Below the pieces are notes generated by a model, which ran no database searches, had not been told where the DNA came from, and saw nothing but the letters and a program-made list of their open reading frames with translations. A program made the translations under genes and the position numbers. From Phaseolus vulgaris (Eukaryota > Streptophyta > Magnoliopsida > Fabales > Fabaceae), in contig NC_023758.2 in the NCBI RefSeq assembly GCF_000499845.2, positions 33,702,608 through 33,766,607 of the forward strand: 64,000 nucleotides of DNA, read 5' to 3'. This document shows positions 1 to 14,099 of this stretch, piece after piece. Position 1 is the stretch's first letter. Each line of letters starts with the position of its first letter.

Positions 1-2400
1 TTATTCCAAAATTTCAATTTTAAATATACTTTCAAATATTTTCTAAGTTTGTGCAAATTATATTTGTTGAGGTAAATTAAACCTATAAATGAAATTCAAT
101 TTATCAAAACACATTTTTGAAAAATCCATTCAATATCAAAATCAAGATGTATCTCTGTTTTACAAACACTCTTCAACGTTTTTCAAAAACTTTCCATATT
201 AATATAATTTTAGTAAAGCATATTAGTACTTGAAACACTTTGTGATCATCATTAAAATGTATTTCCTTCAAAATTCGTTTAATCAAACAAGATTCACACT
301 TTTCATGATGCTCTATTTTCATTCAGAAATACAAAAACTCTTTCCATACCAGGTTAATCAACAATTCCTACTTAATGTGAAAGAGTCTAAAATAAGTTAA
401 AAATTGTTCTTAAAGTTTTTTTGTGTGTGTAAATTATGTGATCAACACTTGTAAATTAGATCAAGAAATAGAAATCTTAATCTCTTTAGTTGTTTCTTGA
501 TTTAATTTAGTTTTAAATGTGTGCACTCGTTTTAAAAACAACCAAATTTTGAAATTTCAAAGATTTAATAAGATTCTTATCCAAGTATCTATAAAAATTT
601 TTATTAAACTTCTTTTGAACTCTTCTAGCAAAGTAACAGCTTATTGGTTTGTCTAGTATGCATTGAGATAGGAAAAAGAATTAGTTGAGGTTTTAAAAGA
701 ACACTTTACAATAGAAAAAAGTCTTGCAAATTATAAAAGATTTTGTAAAATCTTATGAATTATAATATTTTTTTAAAATACCTTTATAATTAAAATTTGG
801 TAATTTGAATTTATTGGATTTATATAATAAGAAATTAAAAAAATTTAAAAGAAATTTATGGATTTATAACTTTTAAAAAATTCAACGGGATTTATAAGAT
901 TTATGGATTTATAATTTGAATGTTACCATATCCTTTATTAACTTTTAAAAAATCTTAATTCGTCAATTATACTTCTTCATAGCCATTAAGTTATCCTGGT
1001 TAGAATTGTTAAAATGAAAGTGTTTGTGGATTCTATTATTGGGTATTTCTTGCTGCACCCCATCAAAGTTTGCATCCCATCAATATTCTAAAAGACGATT
1101 TTACCCCTTTTCTTAAAATAATTTATGGATTAACTTTTTCAGAATCTTCCTTAACATCTTTTTCTAGAATTTACAAGTGTATTAAAAAACGTGGATAATA
1201 CATTTTACAATGTGTTTTTGGAAATAAATTTCCTGAAATATATTTCAGAAAAAGCTTTTCAGAATGAGACTGAATTAGATAAGGTATTTTGATTATTTTC
1301 CTTATTTGATGGGGTGCCGAAAGAACATTGACGAAGTGCAGGAAGAATATTTTGTAGATGGAGTCAAATTAGGTTCTAAAAAGAGGCCCAAATTTGATTA
1401 GGTTTTCAGCGGGTCAATTTTATTTTGTTGGGTCGGACAGTCCTTTTTCAAAATTAACTAAAGTTAATTTTAGATTTGGTTCCTAATAAATTTTATTTAT
1501 TTTCTTATTTTTAATTGTTCTTAATTTTGTTTTACCTCGTCTGTATTCACATGTTTTATTCTATTACCCAAAAAATATAAAAAAAATATAAAATTAAATA
1601 AGTATTTTTAGAAATTAATTAATAGAGTCAATATAACAACATTAGTAAATAATGTAAACTAAATAGTTTTTAGGGATCAAATGTAAAATCTATAAATAAT
1701 ACAAAATAAAAAAATGAAAATTTATTAAAAACTAGATACAAAATTTGTAAAATTTTCTAGAACTAAAGAACATATTTTAACTAAATTTATGTTATTGAAA
1801 GAAATATTAGTTTATTAAAACACATTTATACAAATTTAATAATTATAAGTAGTTTAATTGTAATTAATTTATATGAAAATTATCCCTTTCATGATATAAA
1901 AGAATGACTAACATATTCCTATCACAACCTTTCATAACCAATTTGATTCCAAAATATATAATTTACTACATTTTTTATCATATAATTTAAAATAGTCATT
2001 TATTAGGAATATATTGACATTTTTTTATATTGTATGGGAGTTAATACGTGAAATAATAATTTTATTTTATTTCCATCTTTTTTATTGACATCTTTCTTCT
2101 CATTCTTTTTTCGGATTCATACAATTTTGTACTACAAAAATTCTATAGCTCAAAAGGTATCTTTTAGGTTTAAAAATTAAAATTTGAAAATCTTATAAAC
2201 TATATAAAAGTTGGAATACAAAATTGTATTCAAACCCCTATAAAATACTATCCAAACTCTAAAATTTGAATTATAGAATTTGGAAGATATACGAATTATA
2301 CAATTTAAAAATGAAAAAAAAAACAAAAATTCTGCACCTTTTATTCAAGGGTAATTCCGAAATTGAAAACTTGATGGAGGTAAAGAAAGAAACTATGGAT
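1..2400. other. AT-rich intergenic DNA
   Basis: No coding exon, RNA gene or recognisable domain is visible. The sequence is dominated by A/T runs. The only structure noted is a weak pair of inverted sequences near 1044 and 1350, entered separately. The last ~150 bases grade into the RPL38 promoter. Confidence 0.6.
1044..1350. mobile_element. Possible short TIR element (MITE-like)
   Basis: The sequence tatttcttgctgcacccc at the left and the reverse complement of the right end (tattcttcctgcacttcg) are similar over about 25 bases, with several mismatches, and bound about 307 bp. No convincing target-site duplication was found. It may be an old MITE or coincidence. Confidence 0.3.
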
Positions 2401-2425
2401 GCGAAAAAATAAATTACAAATGGTT

Positions 2426-2476
2426 TGGGCTTGGGGTTCAGTCCAAACCCAATACCCGATTGATATTCTAGGGTTT
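2426..2476 (+). promoter_or_regulatory. Site II element and telo-box of the RPL38 promoter
   Basis: TGGGCT at 2426-2431 matches the TGGGCY site II element, and TAGGGTTT at 2469-2476 is a telo-box (AAACCCTA on the other strand). This pair is a known hallmark of plant ribosomal-protein and growth-related promoters, where TCP factors bind site II. They lie about 145 and 95 bp upstream of the RPL38 start codon. No clear TATA box is seen, which is also usual for this class. Confidence 0.7.
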
Positions 2477-2571
2477 ACGTAAGTAGTACTGCAACACCGA
2501 TCTCTACATATTGAAGAGGCGCTCAAATAACCGTGTTTCTTCGCCGTCGCCACTCGCAAGACGAAGTCAAA

Positions 2572-2966
<395 letters not shown>

Positions 2967-4440
2967 AGGTACTCAGTGCGGCAACATTAATTTCTCCTTT
3001 TGTTCCTTCATGTTCTAGATTTGTGGCTTGTTTTATATTATCGTAATTGTTACGAGGACATGGTTGTTTTAATTTTGTTATGAAATGTGGAATTTTGATT
3101 TTTGAGCACATTTCAATCGAATTACCCATTAATTTTGTGGTTTATATTGTTATTATGCTGTACTGTGCTTCCATTTGCTTACATAGAGTGAAGGATGTCA
3201 TGTATGTTAACTCACCATTTGTTTGGCTTAATCAATCATACTAATTTTTCATCATAATAACGATTTTAGCAAGGAAAATTGAGTTAATTCACTTCTTAAT
3301 GCAGTTGCCTGACATGATGTTTAGTCTGTGGGCGATTTGATCAGCTGTGTTGATCAAAGTTGTACAAGTTGTTACCTGGAAAATTGTGCTTCTTAACGTG
3401 TGCATTTTCATTTTGATGTATTAGACGTTCTTTGTTTGCTTATATTGATTAAGGGCAAGTTGTACAACGATTTCTTAGATTGATAGTTATTCCCAATGAA
3501 ATGGGACACTAGGGTAGCTGTTTTAGTTCTCTTAGCTATGGAATGATTTTACTTTTTACAATATAAAATTAATTTTTAGTTCCTAAGAGGATTTTAAAAA
3601 TAATAATTGCACTAAAATTATAAAATGGTATTGTAGTCATTTTTTGTGGTTCAAACTAAACTCATGCTTGAGGTGAATCGGATTATCAGCCACTAAATTG
3701 GCATCCAGACCCATGTGTTGGATAATGGATAAGTTTAGTCTAATAGCTGGTTGTGAATTCATAAGAATACAACAAGCATTATGTAAGTCTACTGCATTTG
3801 AATCTCAACAAAAATATCTTTTTAACTGAGAATGACATAATTTTTTTTAGTGAATTACAATGATATTTGTTGAGATTTTCTTGGATTGTACATGCTGTAA
3901 TTGTTTTCAAACAAGCAAAGTGTGCTATAAAAAGGTTGAGATATTGGACAAAATCCTTAGTACAGGAAGACCGGGATTTACCAGACCGGAATGAAATCTT
4001 ATCTAGCAGCTCAAGAGTCTTTTGGATTGCAGAAATATATATTATAATATATAGTACTTATTATACAAAAACTTTAGTTTTTGGTTTAATTAGATTTTAA
4101 TTTGGGCTTATTTACTTGAATTTTATTCAATTTGGGCATATTTATTTGAGTTTTATTAAAAATATTTGTTTTGTTGTTTGTCTAAAACTTAAATTATTCA
4201 AATTTTAAAGTTGACAGTTAAATCTTATTAGCTAATTAAATGTCAATTTATAAATTATTTATTAATAATAAAAATTAATTTAAATACTAATATTTTTTTA
4301 ATCTTTCAAATAACATTTAATTTAATTAATATAATAATTTTTTTTAAATTAGTTTTTATTTGATGATAGATAGAATTAGATGATGTTGAGAGTATTTTTT
4401 TCCTAAGATATGATTTTTTTGAATTTTTTTTTTAAAAGCA
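2967..4440. other. RPL38 3' flank and AT-rich intergenic DNA
   Basis: The first few hundred bases presumably hold the RPL38 3' UTR, but no exact poly(A) site can be set. The rest has no coding or repeat structure that I can name. Confidence 0.5.
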
Positions 4441-4449
4441 CATGATCAT

Positions 4450-5250
4450 TTATGAAGTCCCTTCATCAACGCTTTAACTAAAAGCTTGACATGGAAAGAT
4501 ATTGTATGCTTCATCATTCACGATTTTGCCTTTAACTGTTATGGAAACAATTTAAACAAGTTTTACATATATAACAATTCAGTTCAGTTAATCAAAGTCG
4601 CTCAAATATTGTTTCTTTAATTGTGTGATTGCTTGACCATTTGTCACAAAATCTTTCTAAACTTACATAAACACATATTGAAGATATTACATCATTTAAT
4701 TTTAAAAACTTTGTTTTTTATGTAGAAATTATTTTATCGTCACAACTTGATTACTGTTTTAATTTACAATATGAATATATAATACTAATGCATGCTCTAG
4801 GGATCTTTTAGTTATTTTTTATTTATTTTATTGACAAAAATAAATAAAAAATAAATAAATGTGAATCAGAATCTGAGTTAAAAGATAAATCAAGAGACCA
4901 TCGTCTTACAGGTCAAAAGTTCGAGACATCACTCAGAAAAGAAGAACAAACCAAAGAAAAGCTTGGACGTAATCCAAGACCAAGCCTTCACTTCTAAATC
5001 ATCGACAACTCCCCCCTACATTGTTTCTATGTTTCCACAACTCACTTACCATTGCAGTCCAAATTACTTCCCACATCCCATTTGTTGAAGCAGATATACC
5101 ACTCAGCTAATACAAAAACACAAAACACATTAAAATGTATACTGAACTAATAAATATCGTTTGTTATCATAAAAAAACTCAGATATTTTATTGATATTAG
5201 ATCATCTAGAAGGATTATATGAATTAAACCGCTTAGGGTATCAGCTAAAC
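4450..5250 (-). mobile_element. Diverged copia-type LTR (solo or truncated)
   Basis: Several blocks match, in the same order, the LTR at 21550-22693. One is gcttgacatg followed by ggaaacaattt at about 4483-4555; another is catctagaaggattatatgaa-like sequence at about 5200-5235, which corresponds to catctagatggactacaaag near 22650. The two copies are strongly diverged. Neither has a gag-pol next to it in this interval. I infer an old LTR in minus orientation; the borders are approximate. Confidence 0.4.
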
Positions 5251-5309
5251 AAGCTCAAGGATTACATTAGCATTTCGTGTAACTCCAATAAGTGATATCT
5301 AACAAATAC

Positions 5310-6340
5310 ATTTACCAATTATCAATTGGTTTGTTTTTTAAGTGCCAATAATTATTGATAGTGTTTGGAACCAGAAATGTAAACTAAAGAAAGAAAGTGG
5401 TTGGATTATAAGCGGAAAAAGATGAAATAAAGTACAATTAGGTTAAATTATTGTGGTCACTACGATCCAAATGTGTGTTTCGTTTTTTTCTGTTTATCCG
5501 AATCCAAATATTTTGTGGAGCATTGCAGATGTTGCTATGTGGGATTGAACCCAATGCCCTACATCATTGGCGATTCCCTGAGTTTTCTTTCAGTTCTTAG
5601 CCAATTCAAAGTCCATTCCTAGTGACCATGTGACTGTGGTCCCTGCTTCTTTCTCCACTTTTACATCCTTATGGAAACTTGTGTCATGCTCAAACCAAAA
5701 CTAAGCCATGGAATTTGCCCATTACACAGGATGGCTGTGTGGCTAGTGAAAGGGTCGAGTCAATAAAAGGAACTCAGCATGCTCACTAAACAAGGCCAGT
5801 GCACATCTTTTCCAAATCCACCACTATTTTATTCTTTTCAAATATCTTAGTTCTCCTTCAGAGTCATGACAGCGGAGGCAACAGCAAGAAGTCCTTGATG
5901 AGGTTTTAAATAGCCCAAACCAAAATCTACGTAAACATGTGCATATAAATCTTAAACACAAATCTGATTGCAAGAGTTTTAAACAGCCAGAAATTGCTCA
6001 GCACTTATTTATTGCATGTTATGATTTATGAAGAAGTAGCTTTGTGTATTTATTTATGCATTTATCCATATATTATTACACAGTGTGGTTTGTACAAACT
6101 TGACAGCTATGTCTTAAGAGTGAGACAGAAGACATAGTCTACTTTATTGTGTATAGCTCTTGTTGCACGCACACAAGCAACCAGTGCAAATTTAACTTAT
6201 AGTTGCATTTCGTAATAAAGCTCCCCAAAGGGTCAAAACGTGCTTTTGAATATCACAGAAAAAGCAGTTTTACCGGTCAAAGTCTAGGATGTGAAAGAAT
6301 TTTTTTGTAATAGTGCACAATAAAGTCGCTGAATCACTTG
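5310..6340. other. Unassigned intergenic DNA
   Basis: This interval is less AT-rich than its surroundings, notably 5500-5900, but no exon with splice borders and no protein similarity could be recognised on either strand. It could hold a non-coding transcript or old transposon sequence. Confidence 0.4.
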
Positions 6341-6349
6341 CTGGATGCT

Positions 6350-6590
6350 AAAAAAGATCTTGTTTACATTGTAACAAACTTTATTAAGAAAGAAAAAAAG
6401 GCACAGAACTCAGAAAATATCAGAAAAGTTGAGTGATAAAAGATAACTCACTGTCTTTGTTACGTGTAGAGGATTGGTTTATATACAATGGAAAAACATA
6501 GCACACGTAATAGAAAACAACTATAATAAACGAAAGTTATGATCGTGAAATAGAAAGAATTTACCTATGCAAACATATGAGATGGGGGTT
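6350..6590 (-). mobile_element. Probable 3' LTR of copia remnant
   Basis: Read on the minus strand this follows directly after the copia RNase H remnant. It contains a TATA-like tgtatataaacc (complement of about 6475-6490), as expected for an LTR promoter. The exact ends and a polypurine tract could not be fixed, so this is inferred from position. Confidence 0.4.
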
Positions 6591-7450
6591 AAGAGCTCCT
6601 CTCAAGGAATATAGGAATATATGTTTTGCATTCCCATTTTGAAGCCAAAATCTTGAAAAACAGCTAGAAAAAGAGTTTTCGTGAAGATATCTATAATTTG
6701 AAAAGGAGATTTAGAACTTTGATTGAATCAACCTTAGCCTTTTAATAAAATGTGGTAATCGGTATCTATATATTTCGTATGGTAATGAAATAAGTAATTT
6801 GCAAAAGTAAAAGGTTATCACAATATAGTAAAGATGGATGAATCAACATAAGTTAAATATCTTGTAAGAGAAATATAAACAATTGAAAGTCTTTGGATTC
6901 TAATTTTTGTTTTAATAGAATGACAAAGCTTATGCCTTCTAAGGCTTTAAGTTGTGTAGTGGTATTGGCATCAAGAAAAATACTAGATCATGGTGCAACC
7001 TTTAAGTAATACAAACTTCGAAAAAGTGTTTAATTAGGTCAAATGTGGGATGAGAGACAAAATAGCTAAGATGTTGAACCACATATGTAATATTAGACAA
7101 ATTATAATAAGGTAGATTAACTTACTAATTAAACATCAATAAGCAATGAATCAATGAAAGGTGTGTCGAATGTGGCATGTGGACAATCAGTGTTGAATAT
7201 GCCAAGAGTATATTTTCTTTTATATTAATGAATTTGAGTTTTATTCTGAGTAACTTCTAAACCAAGAAAAACTTTCAAGTAACAAAAGTCTTTGATCTTA
7301 AAGTTGTGATAAAGAAGTGAGACGTGTGTAACTTCAAAAATCTTATTACTAGTAAGTACAATACATCAACATATACAAGAAGATAACTTGAGAAACAAAA
7401 AGAGAATAGAAGGATATTTTTTTATATCCATGAGATGAGAATAAAGAAGA
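6590..7450 (-). pseudogene. Ty1/copia polyprotein remnant (RNase H end)
   Basis: On the minus strand, short stretches match the end of copia pol. KYIDTDYH (around 6770-6745) corresponds to the conserved KHI-x-D-YH of the RNase H domain. IIDIFTKT (around 6691-6671) corresponds to the DLFTK motif. FQDFGFKMGM follows, as in the usual carboxy-terminal tail. Stop codons and frameshifts interrupt the frame (for example after HILLKG), so no protein can be made. Upstream to about 7450 the frame is too decayed to follow. It is a dead element end that points to lower coordinates. Confidence 0.6.
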
Positions 7451-7459
7451 AAGTCAAGT

Positions 7460-9750
7460 GTACTCTCAACTAACTTGTTTAAGAATGTATGAATTATCAA
7501 GTCTTTTTATTCTCATATATTCAAAAATATTATCAAGATATTCCAAGTTTATACTTAGATTAATTCTTTTTTGTTATTTCTCTTCAATATTTTTTATTAA
7601 ATTTATTTTGAAAAACCTTTTCAATATGTGATGTATGTGTACTATGTTTTTCAAAATCTTTCTCGTTCAAGCACTGAGTGTACAAAATCATTCTCATACA
7701 GTAAAAAAAGTTAATCATCAGTATATAGCGGTATTCAAAATCAGTTTATAATCACTTAGAAAATTATATTTATTCCTTGAAACAATTAAACACATATACT
7801 TTCATAAAATCAATTGTGCCTTGTATTTCAAATCAATTTGCAAACACATTATATTCTTGGTTTGAACTATTCGTTTTTATTTAGTTTGTTATCAATGAAT
7901 ACTTAATGTCAAAACAAGTATAGAAAACATTTAAGAATGGTTATAGAATGTAAATTCTGAGTTTGTGAACTTCCTTTTGAAGATCGTCTAATGTGTATCA
8001 TTGTTTGTCATGTATGACTTGAGTATAGTTTGACACATTGTAGAGCTTTCATCGTCTGTCAGTTGTGTTAGCTTTCTCTAACACTTATGCATTGAGCTTG
8101 GTCCATTGAGTTTTTATGTAGACGCAGTTTACTATGCTACTATGCTTTTAGCTAAGACTTCATCTAGCATGTTCTCTAGTTGGTGCTTGTTTCTCAAACT
8201 CTAGTAAGTCTTGCTCATCTTCTTTAGATTATCCAAACTTAGATTATAACAATTGTTCACCAGAGAGCTTTGATCGTCTTTTATGAATTTTGTAACATCA
8301 TCTTTCTCTTTCTTGGATACGTTGTATATATTGAAACTCATGGTCTGTTAAGTTACTTTTGATAGTGTTGTTAGAAATCATAGCACATCTTTCTAATTTC
8401 CTGTTATCATCAAAACATACTTAAAGTCTCTTATCATGAGATCGTCTAGTAAGTCAAGGAATCATTTAATAATGATTGGATCGTCTAGTGTCTTAACAAT
8501 AATGGGTGTAAATATTGAAGTGGAAAAATGAGAAATATTGAGGAAGGTTCAATGGATTAGGTATGATAGTTATACTCAGAAAAATGGTAATGATAGATGA
8601 ATGATATAGGTAGTGGAAAAGATGGATAAGATATACGTTGGGTTTATTCGAATAAAGAAAACGATATTTGTCAAATATAACATTGCCGAAAACTTCTAAA
8701 GATTGAAATTGTAGATTAAAAATTATTTAACCTTTAGTCAGAGGTTTGAAACTAAAAAAAGGGCAAAGGTGGGCATGAGGATCAAGTTTTTTCTTATATA
8801 TTATGATGATTTCACTATAACATAGACAACTGAAAACAAAACTATTGCATATTTCACATGAATAGTTATATAGCCCTTCAAATGGGAATATATGAATCAA
8901 GAAGGGGTAGACATGTAATTAATAGGATATGCAACATGTAAAATAACATAACACCGAAAGTTTGAAAGTAATTTCGATTGAAATAACTAAGCATGAGTAA
9001 CATTTAAAATATGTTAGTGTTTACTTTCAACCTTGTCATTTTGTTCTCGAGTTTCAATGCATTTTGTTAAGTGCATTATTCATTTTGATTGAAAATATTG
9101 ATGAATTATGTAATAGTAAGCGTTTAAAATTGTGGAAGTATTCCAATGGTTCACAAGTGTTACTTGAACTTCCACATTAGGCATCCGCCTAGTTTTCATT
9201 TTTGTTGAATTTTCTTTCTTTATCTTAAATTTTTTGTTAGTAGTCGAACCTATGAAAAAAAAATTAGGTCTCGTCTTAATACATTTAATAGACCTTCATT
9301 TGGTCCAAATAAGAGTTCGTGCACACACACTTAAAAATTTTGGTGATTTTCACTTCATTTTTAAAAAAAACTTAAAAAACTTTTCAGAATATCTTTTGAT
9401 AAAAAATAGTAATAATTTTCTTTCTAGACATTCTAGTGTACATGGAAACTATAGGAATCACGAAATAAACTTAAAAGAGATGAGATCATAAATTTAAAAA
9501 GAAAATTTTGAGAAAAAGGGATAAAGATCCATAGAACATGTTTGTTAACTTATGCAACAAAGAGAAGAAAAAACTAGGAACAAATATGGTGAAGGTTCAT
9601 AGAAGGGAAAAATATCATGATGACCATATGATAGAGGACCATCCAAGCCACCACACACAAAAATAAAGGTAGAACTATATAAATAGTAGAATAATCATAT
9701 ATAGAAAGTATATTTTGATTTACTTTCAAGGGTATTTTGTAAATGAATTA
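7460..9750. other. AT-rich, probably decayed transposon DNA
   Basis: No splice-consistent exon and no named domain was found. A short open frame at 9234-9491 has no recognisable similarity and biased low-complexity composition, so I do not call it a gene. Confidence 0.45.
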
Positions 9751-9779
9751 AAGACACTTTAAAAATCTTCCCTTGTCAC

Positions 9780-10080
9780 ATAAGCAATGATCTCTAGAGC
9801 ATTTCAAGTGGACATACACGACCCTCCTTAAGTCATCATACCTCACCATAGTTAAGTCTACTTAATTAGGATTATGGTAGCTTAAGGAGTAAGCTACTCT
9901 CCTCATCTATAAATACCTCAAACAATGTTCATGTATTCAAATTTACCATTATTAAATGAAGTATTCAAACTTTGAAACTCATTCTCTTCCAAATCTTCAC
10001 ATTTTCCTCTCATTTTCAGTGCACAATTCCAATCACTTCCATGCCACTCTATGTCTTCATCCAACCTCAAGCTTGGATTG
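9780..10080 (+). mobile_element. LTR-like promoter segment
   Basis: A TATA-like ctataaatacctc at about 9907 is followed by a pyrimidine-rich leader of about 100 bp (cattctcttccaaatcttc and onward). This is the usual arrangement in plant LTRs. No matching second LTR was found in the window, so the call is tentative. Confidence 0.3.
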
Positions 10081-10848
10081 TATCACCGTTACTCTCCACA
10101 AAGTGAAGGGGTGTATAACAATCATCAGTGATGATTATTATCAACCTTCCTCTTTTTTATGGAAAAGATAATGCAAAAGAATATATAAATTTGAGAGATG
10201 AAGGTAGAGCAAGTGTTTGAATATCTGCATGTGGCAACCTTAAGTGTCAAGGACATGCAATGCATTTGGTAAAATTCCTTAGTAAGAGATAGAAGTATTC
10301 ATAATGTGCATCAAGTGAGGCATTGGAAAGAACTTAGGAATACTCTAAGGAAGAAACATGTACTCCAACAAAGAAATATAACTATAAAACAACACTCTCA
10401 AGTATGTAGTATGATACAAAGTTCGGGTGCTGTTGACATTTTCATTCAAGCTTGCACCTTGTTAATTTCTATTCCATTCATCCATTGAATATTCTCTGTC
10501 CTGCATCACTGATTTGAAATTGCACCAGAAAATAACATAATCTAAAATCAAAATCACAAGAAAATTTACATCAGATTAAAATTAAAAAAAAAAAAGGCCA
10601 GGTACATCAAAGCAAACCTTTCTCTCTCATTTTTTTTTTCTTTTTTCTTTAAAAAAGACAAGTTTTGTGACTTGTAAACATCACTCAGCAATGACTTTAA
10701 TAAAGTAGCAACTTGCACTCTCAGTTGTTTGAAAATTACAAGGTTTCAAGTAACGTATAAGATGATACGAGAGTTTTGATGACCCATATCATCAAGGTAA
10801 GAAAGATAAGCAATCTTGAGTGAGGTGCATCTTCTTTTAAGGTATATA

Positions 10849-13800
10849 TCACAGCCAACCACAACATATGTAACTGGAAGAGGGTAATCGTCCTGTTTGG
10901 CGTATGTATTCTGCTTGAGCAACAGTTCTTTCTGCTTCTCTATTTTTTCTAGCTTCAGCTGCAACACGCTTTTCTTCGGACCTTTGCCTCGCCATAGCAA
11001 TCTTTTTCACCATTTTTGCATGCGTCTGTGCTCTCATTTGCTCCACTTTGGCCTAAAATGCATTTAGTTTCAATCAAAAGCAATGCAGTAACAAAGATAA
11101 CAGACTTCAACTAAAGTATATCCAAACAGTCATATTGCAATTAAATATGACCCAAGAACCATATGCATTAGTTCTTATGTTGACATGTTTTTATCTTTTG
11201 ATCAAATCTTACAAAATCAAAGACTCACTCCATATTACATCAGATCCAGATACATAAGGCATGAACTATAAATTATGATGCCTCTCTCTCTCTCTCTCTC
11301 CTCTTCTCCCTCTCCATATACTTGATTTAAAATGTTCTGTAATCTACAAAACTACATATTAAGTTTTAAACATGCAATAACTTTGTTTGCAGTGAGTAAA
11401 ATAATTACCTCGGTTCTTCTCATTTCTGCTTCTAATATTGCCTTTTGTTGACTTTCCCATGCTTGAATTTTGATTTCTTCACGCTTAAATCTGCAAATTT
11501 AAAATCACATTAGTAACAATGAACAAATTGCATGTTTCTATAATTCTTTTCTAAAAGCATGATTTAATTAGTCTACAGAGAATGTGAGTAAAAATAAAAC
11601 CTAGCAGTATGTTTAGATTTCTCAGCTTCTTCCCACAGAGCAGCACGTTTTTCAAATTCAATTCTCTCCTGTTCTTGCACATTGGTGCCCCGAGGAGAAG
11701 ATTGGTTGTTTTCCTGCTCATCTTTGCTTGCCCATGCAGCAATATTCATCTTCCCAAGCTGCACTCCAAGGGCTGCAATCTCTCTCCTTGTCTTTATCTT
11801 CATCTCTTCTTCAGACAAATGTGTTCTGCCATTTTCAACATGAAACTGGGAATCCTCATCGGTCATGTTGTCCAAAGGTGTTGGAGCAGGTGCTCCCCCC
11901 CTTGGAGTCGACGGCATTGAGGAAACTGGGCTCCGTAGTGGAGTTGCAGACCCAACTGGAGTAGCTGTCCGCGAAGGTTCTTGACTTGGCACAGGGGTCA
12001 TTTCAGTTCCCATGTCTCTCATGGCAACGGATCTTATCCCAGGCATCACTGTATCATGAAAACCAAGTTAACCTCACTCTCTACACTTTGAAATGTCACA
12101 AGTGGAAAAATTCTGCATATAATAAGAACATGCACCAGGAAGTCCAAATGGCACGGTTAATGTTTCAATGTTTCACTCAGAATCTCAGATCATTTATCAC
12201 CTAAATTAGGAAATTTGTTGTCTATGGATATGGATATTAATCTTGGTCGAGGCACTAGAGCATAGCAAAGCAAACACATCCACACTCTATATCATAACTT
12301 CTGGGGTTGAATAGCATACCTGATTGATCATCTGTGCTTCTTGAGCAAGATAGACCCAATTCATTCACTTCCTTCAGATCTTTGCTTTGGGGAAAAGACT
12401 CCACTACTGGATTTCCTCCATGTGCTTGACCTGAAACTGAATGAGAATCGGAGGGAACAAAAGAGAACTTTTCAAATCCCATATGTGACGTTGGTTGACA
12501 GAAATCAACTCTCTTCGTTTCGGTCACCTTGCCTGCGGGGAGCTTATGATCATAATGAGAAGAATCAGGAGCAACCCTCACCATACTTGTTGCCATGCGA
12601 TTTGCTTGGTTATGTGCAACATGTTTTTTTGAGTGATTAGCCTGAATGTTTTGCCTATTCATTATCCATTTCTCGGCATCATTCCACTTAGAAGGAATTG
12701 GTCTGAATAGAGATCTAGTGGCAGGATTGTTCCCTGCTCTCTCTCCTTTATCAAACTCAAAACTTGACGAGCTAGCATTGCTGTCATAATCAAGATTTTC
12801 ATCTTCCATTGATCTCAGCGCGTGAATTGTGCTTGAAGTTCCAGTGCCAACCTTCTGAAAATGCTGCATCTTTACTCGACCCGTGTCACCATACTCCTTT
12901 GGTTCATAGGAACTCTTCCCACTATGTCTCCTGTCCAGCACAGCATCACTAGATGGCTTTAATGATAGAACCTCTAAGCTTGGAGATGTAACTGGAAGGA
13001 ATAAGTTTCTAATTAGTCAATAAACAAATCTTTTTATTATTACTATTGCAATGTACATGAAAACATAAATAAATTGCAATTGCAATTGCAGACCTTCGTC
13101 ATCAAGGTTGTCATTTTTTGAAGCAAGTAAGCTGTTAACAAATTCAGCATCTTCTTCAAGCCTTGCAGGGGAAGTTCTGGATGAATTAGTATTGGATCCA
13201 TCCTTCTTCCTATGATGGTGAGGCCCTAATAACTTCATCCTCAGTTTACTGGGGGAAATTATTCCAGCCTGCATAACAAATGGCATACTTGTCCTTATCA
13301 AAATCCTAGAAGAACTCAAGAACCAAATTTCTACCAGAATCCACCTTGAAGCACACTGCATAATCAATTATACCCAATACATGACCACTTTCTTTTCTAC
13401 CAAAAGGCCCACCCCACCGTTTCAACCCACACACAACCTTTTTTCACTCAAAAGAAAAATGAGGGCAAATGAATCCTACCCTTTTTCTCTTTCCCTTTTC
13501 AGCCTTTTTTTCTCTCTTCCTCACCCACCCACCCACCAAATAATAATGACAAACCCCATCCTTCCATTCAATACAAAAGTAGAAAAAGTAAAAGCGTGAT
13601 TTTTGAACCATGTTAAAAATTCACTTGGAGGGAATCACTGAAACCAAGCCCTGGAGGAAACAGAAGGGGTTACTATTCTCTACTCCTACAACACAAACCT
13701 TGAATTACATGAACTATTCTCCCACCAATCAACCCAAAAGAAAAAAACAATTAATTTTGATGAAGAAACAAACACGAGGAGAGTAGTAGATAAGAGGCAG

Positions 13801-13855
13801 CAGTGAGTGAGGCTAAATGCCAAACCTGAACTTTCTCTATCCTCTCGTACTCCAT
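10849..13855 (-). CDS. Remorin family protein, long form (group 6-like)
   Basis: Six exons on the minus strand: 13826-13855, 13094-13268, 12320-12991, 11601-12048, 11409-11490 and 10849-11052. All borders are GT..AG and phases agree, giving 536 aa. It starts MEYERIEKVQ, then AGIISPSKLRMKLLG, as in long plant remorins. SKWNDAEKWI is at about residues 169-178. A proline/serine-rich stretch carrying RDMGTEMTPVPSQEPSRTAT follows residue 293. The remorin C-terminal coiled-coil domain (WEEAEKSKHTARFKREEI and onward) fills about residues 430-525. It ends TGRLPSSSYICCGWL, with two cysteines (532-533) suited to acylation or membrane anchoring. Remorins sit on the cytosolic face of plasma-membrane nanodomains and serve in signalling and plant-microbe contact; the role of this long subgroup is less clear. 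The 5' leader has a CT/GA repeat. No defect is seen. Confidence 0.96.
11281..11302. repeat. (CT)n microsatellite in a remorin intron
   Basis: An uninterrupted CT run of about 20 bases continues into more pyrimidine-rich sequence. It lies in the intron between the fifth and sixth remorin coding exons. Confidence 0.9.
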
Positions 13856-13992
13856 TAGATCTCTGACTGTCTCTTTCTCTATAGCTTGGAAACTAGCTCA
13901 TGCAGCAGTGGAAGGGGAAAAAAGTTGAATTTTGCAGCTTTGGATGGAAGTTATGACTGGTTTACTTGTGAATGAATGATAACAATAACACA

Positions 13993-13993
<1 letters not shown>

Positions 13994-14024
<31 letters not shown>

Positions 14025-14025
14025 T
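13994..14025. repeat. (GA)n microsatellite upstream of remorin start
   Basis: A GA run with one AAA interruption starts about 140 bp upstream of the remorin ATG. Read in gene orientation it is a CT-rich tract, common in plant 5' leaders, where it can affect transcription. Whether it is inside the transcript cannot be told from sequence alone. Confidence 0.85.
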
Positions 14026-14099
14026 TTATGAATGTGATGCAGCAAAAAAAGGAGCAGAAGAAGAACAGGAACAGGTGTTTAGTTGGTGAAGAAAGTGTT

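Noticed and set aside
4900..4940. tRNA-like B-box (agttcgagac) suggesting a SINE
   Set aside because: No A-box at the right distance, no cloverleaf and no poly(A) or target duplication.
11609..11964. Plus-strand open frames of about 80-100 codons
   Set aside because: They are antisense to a remorin exon that has clear family similarity on the minus strand.
12341..12640. Plus-strand open frame of 99 codons
   Set aside because: Antisense to the largest remorin exon.
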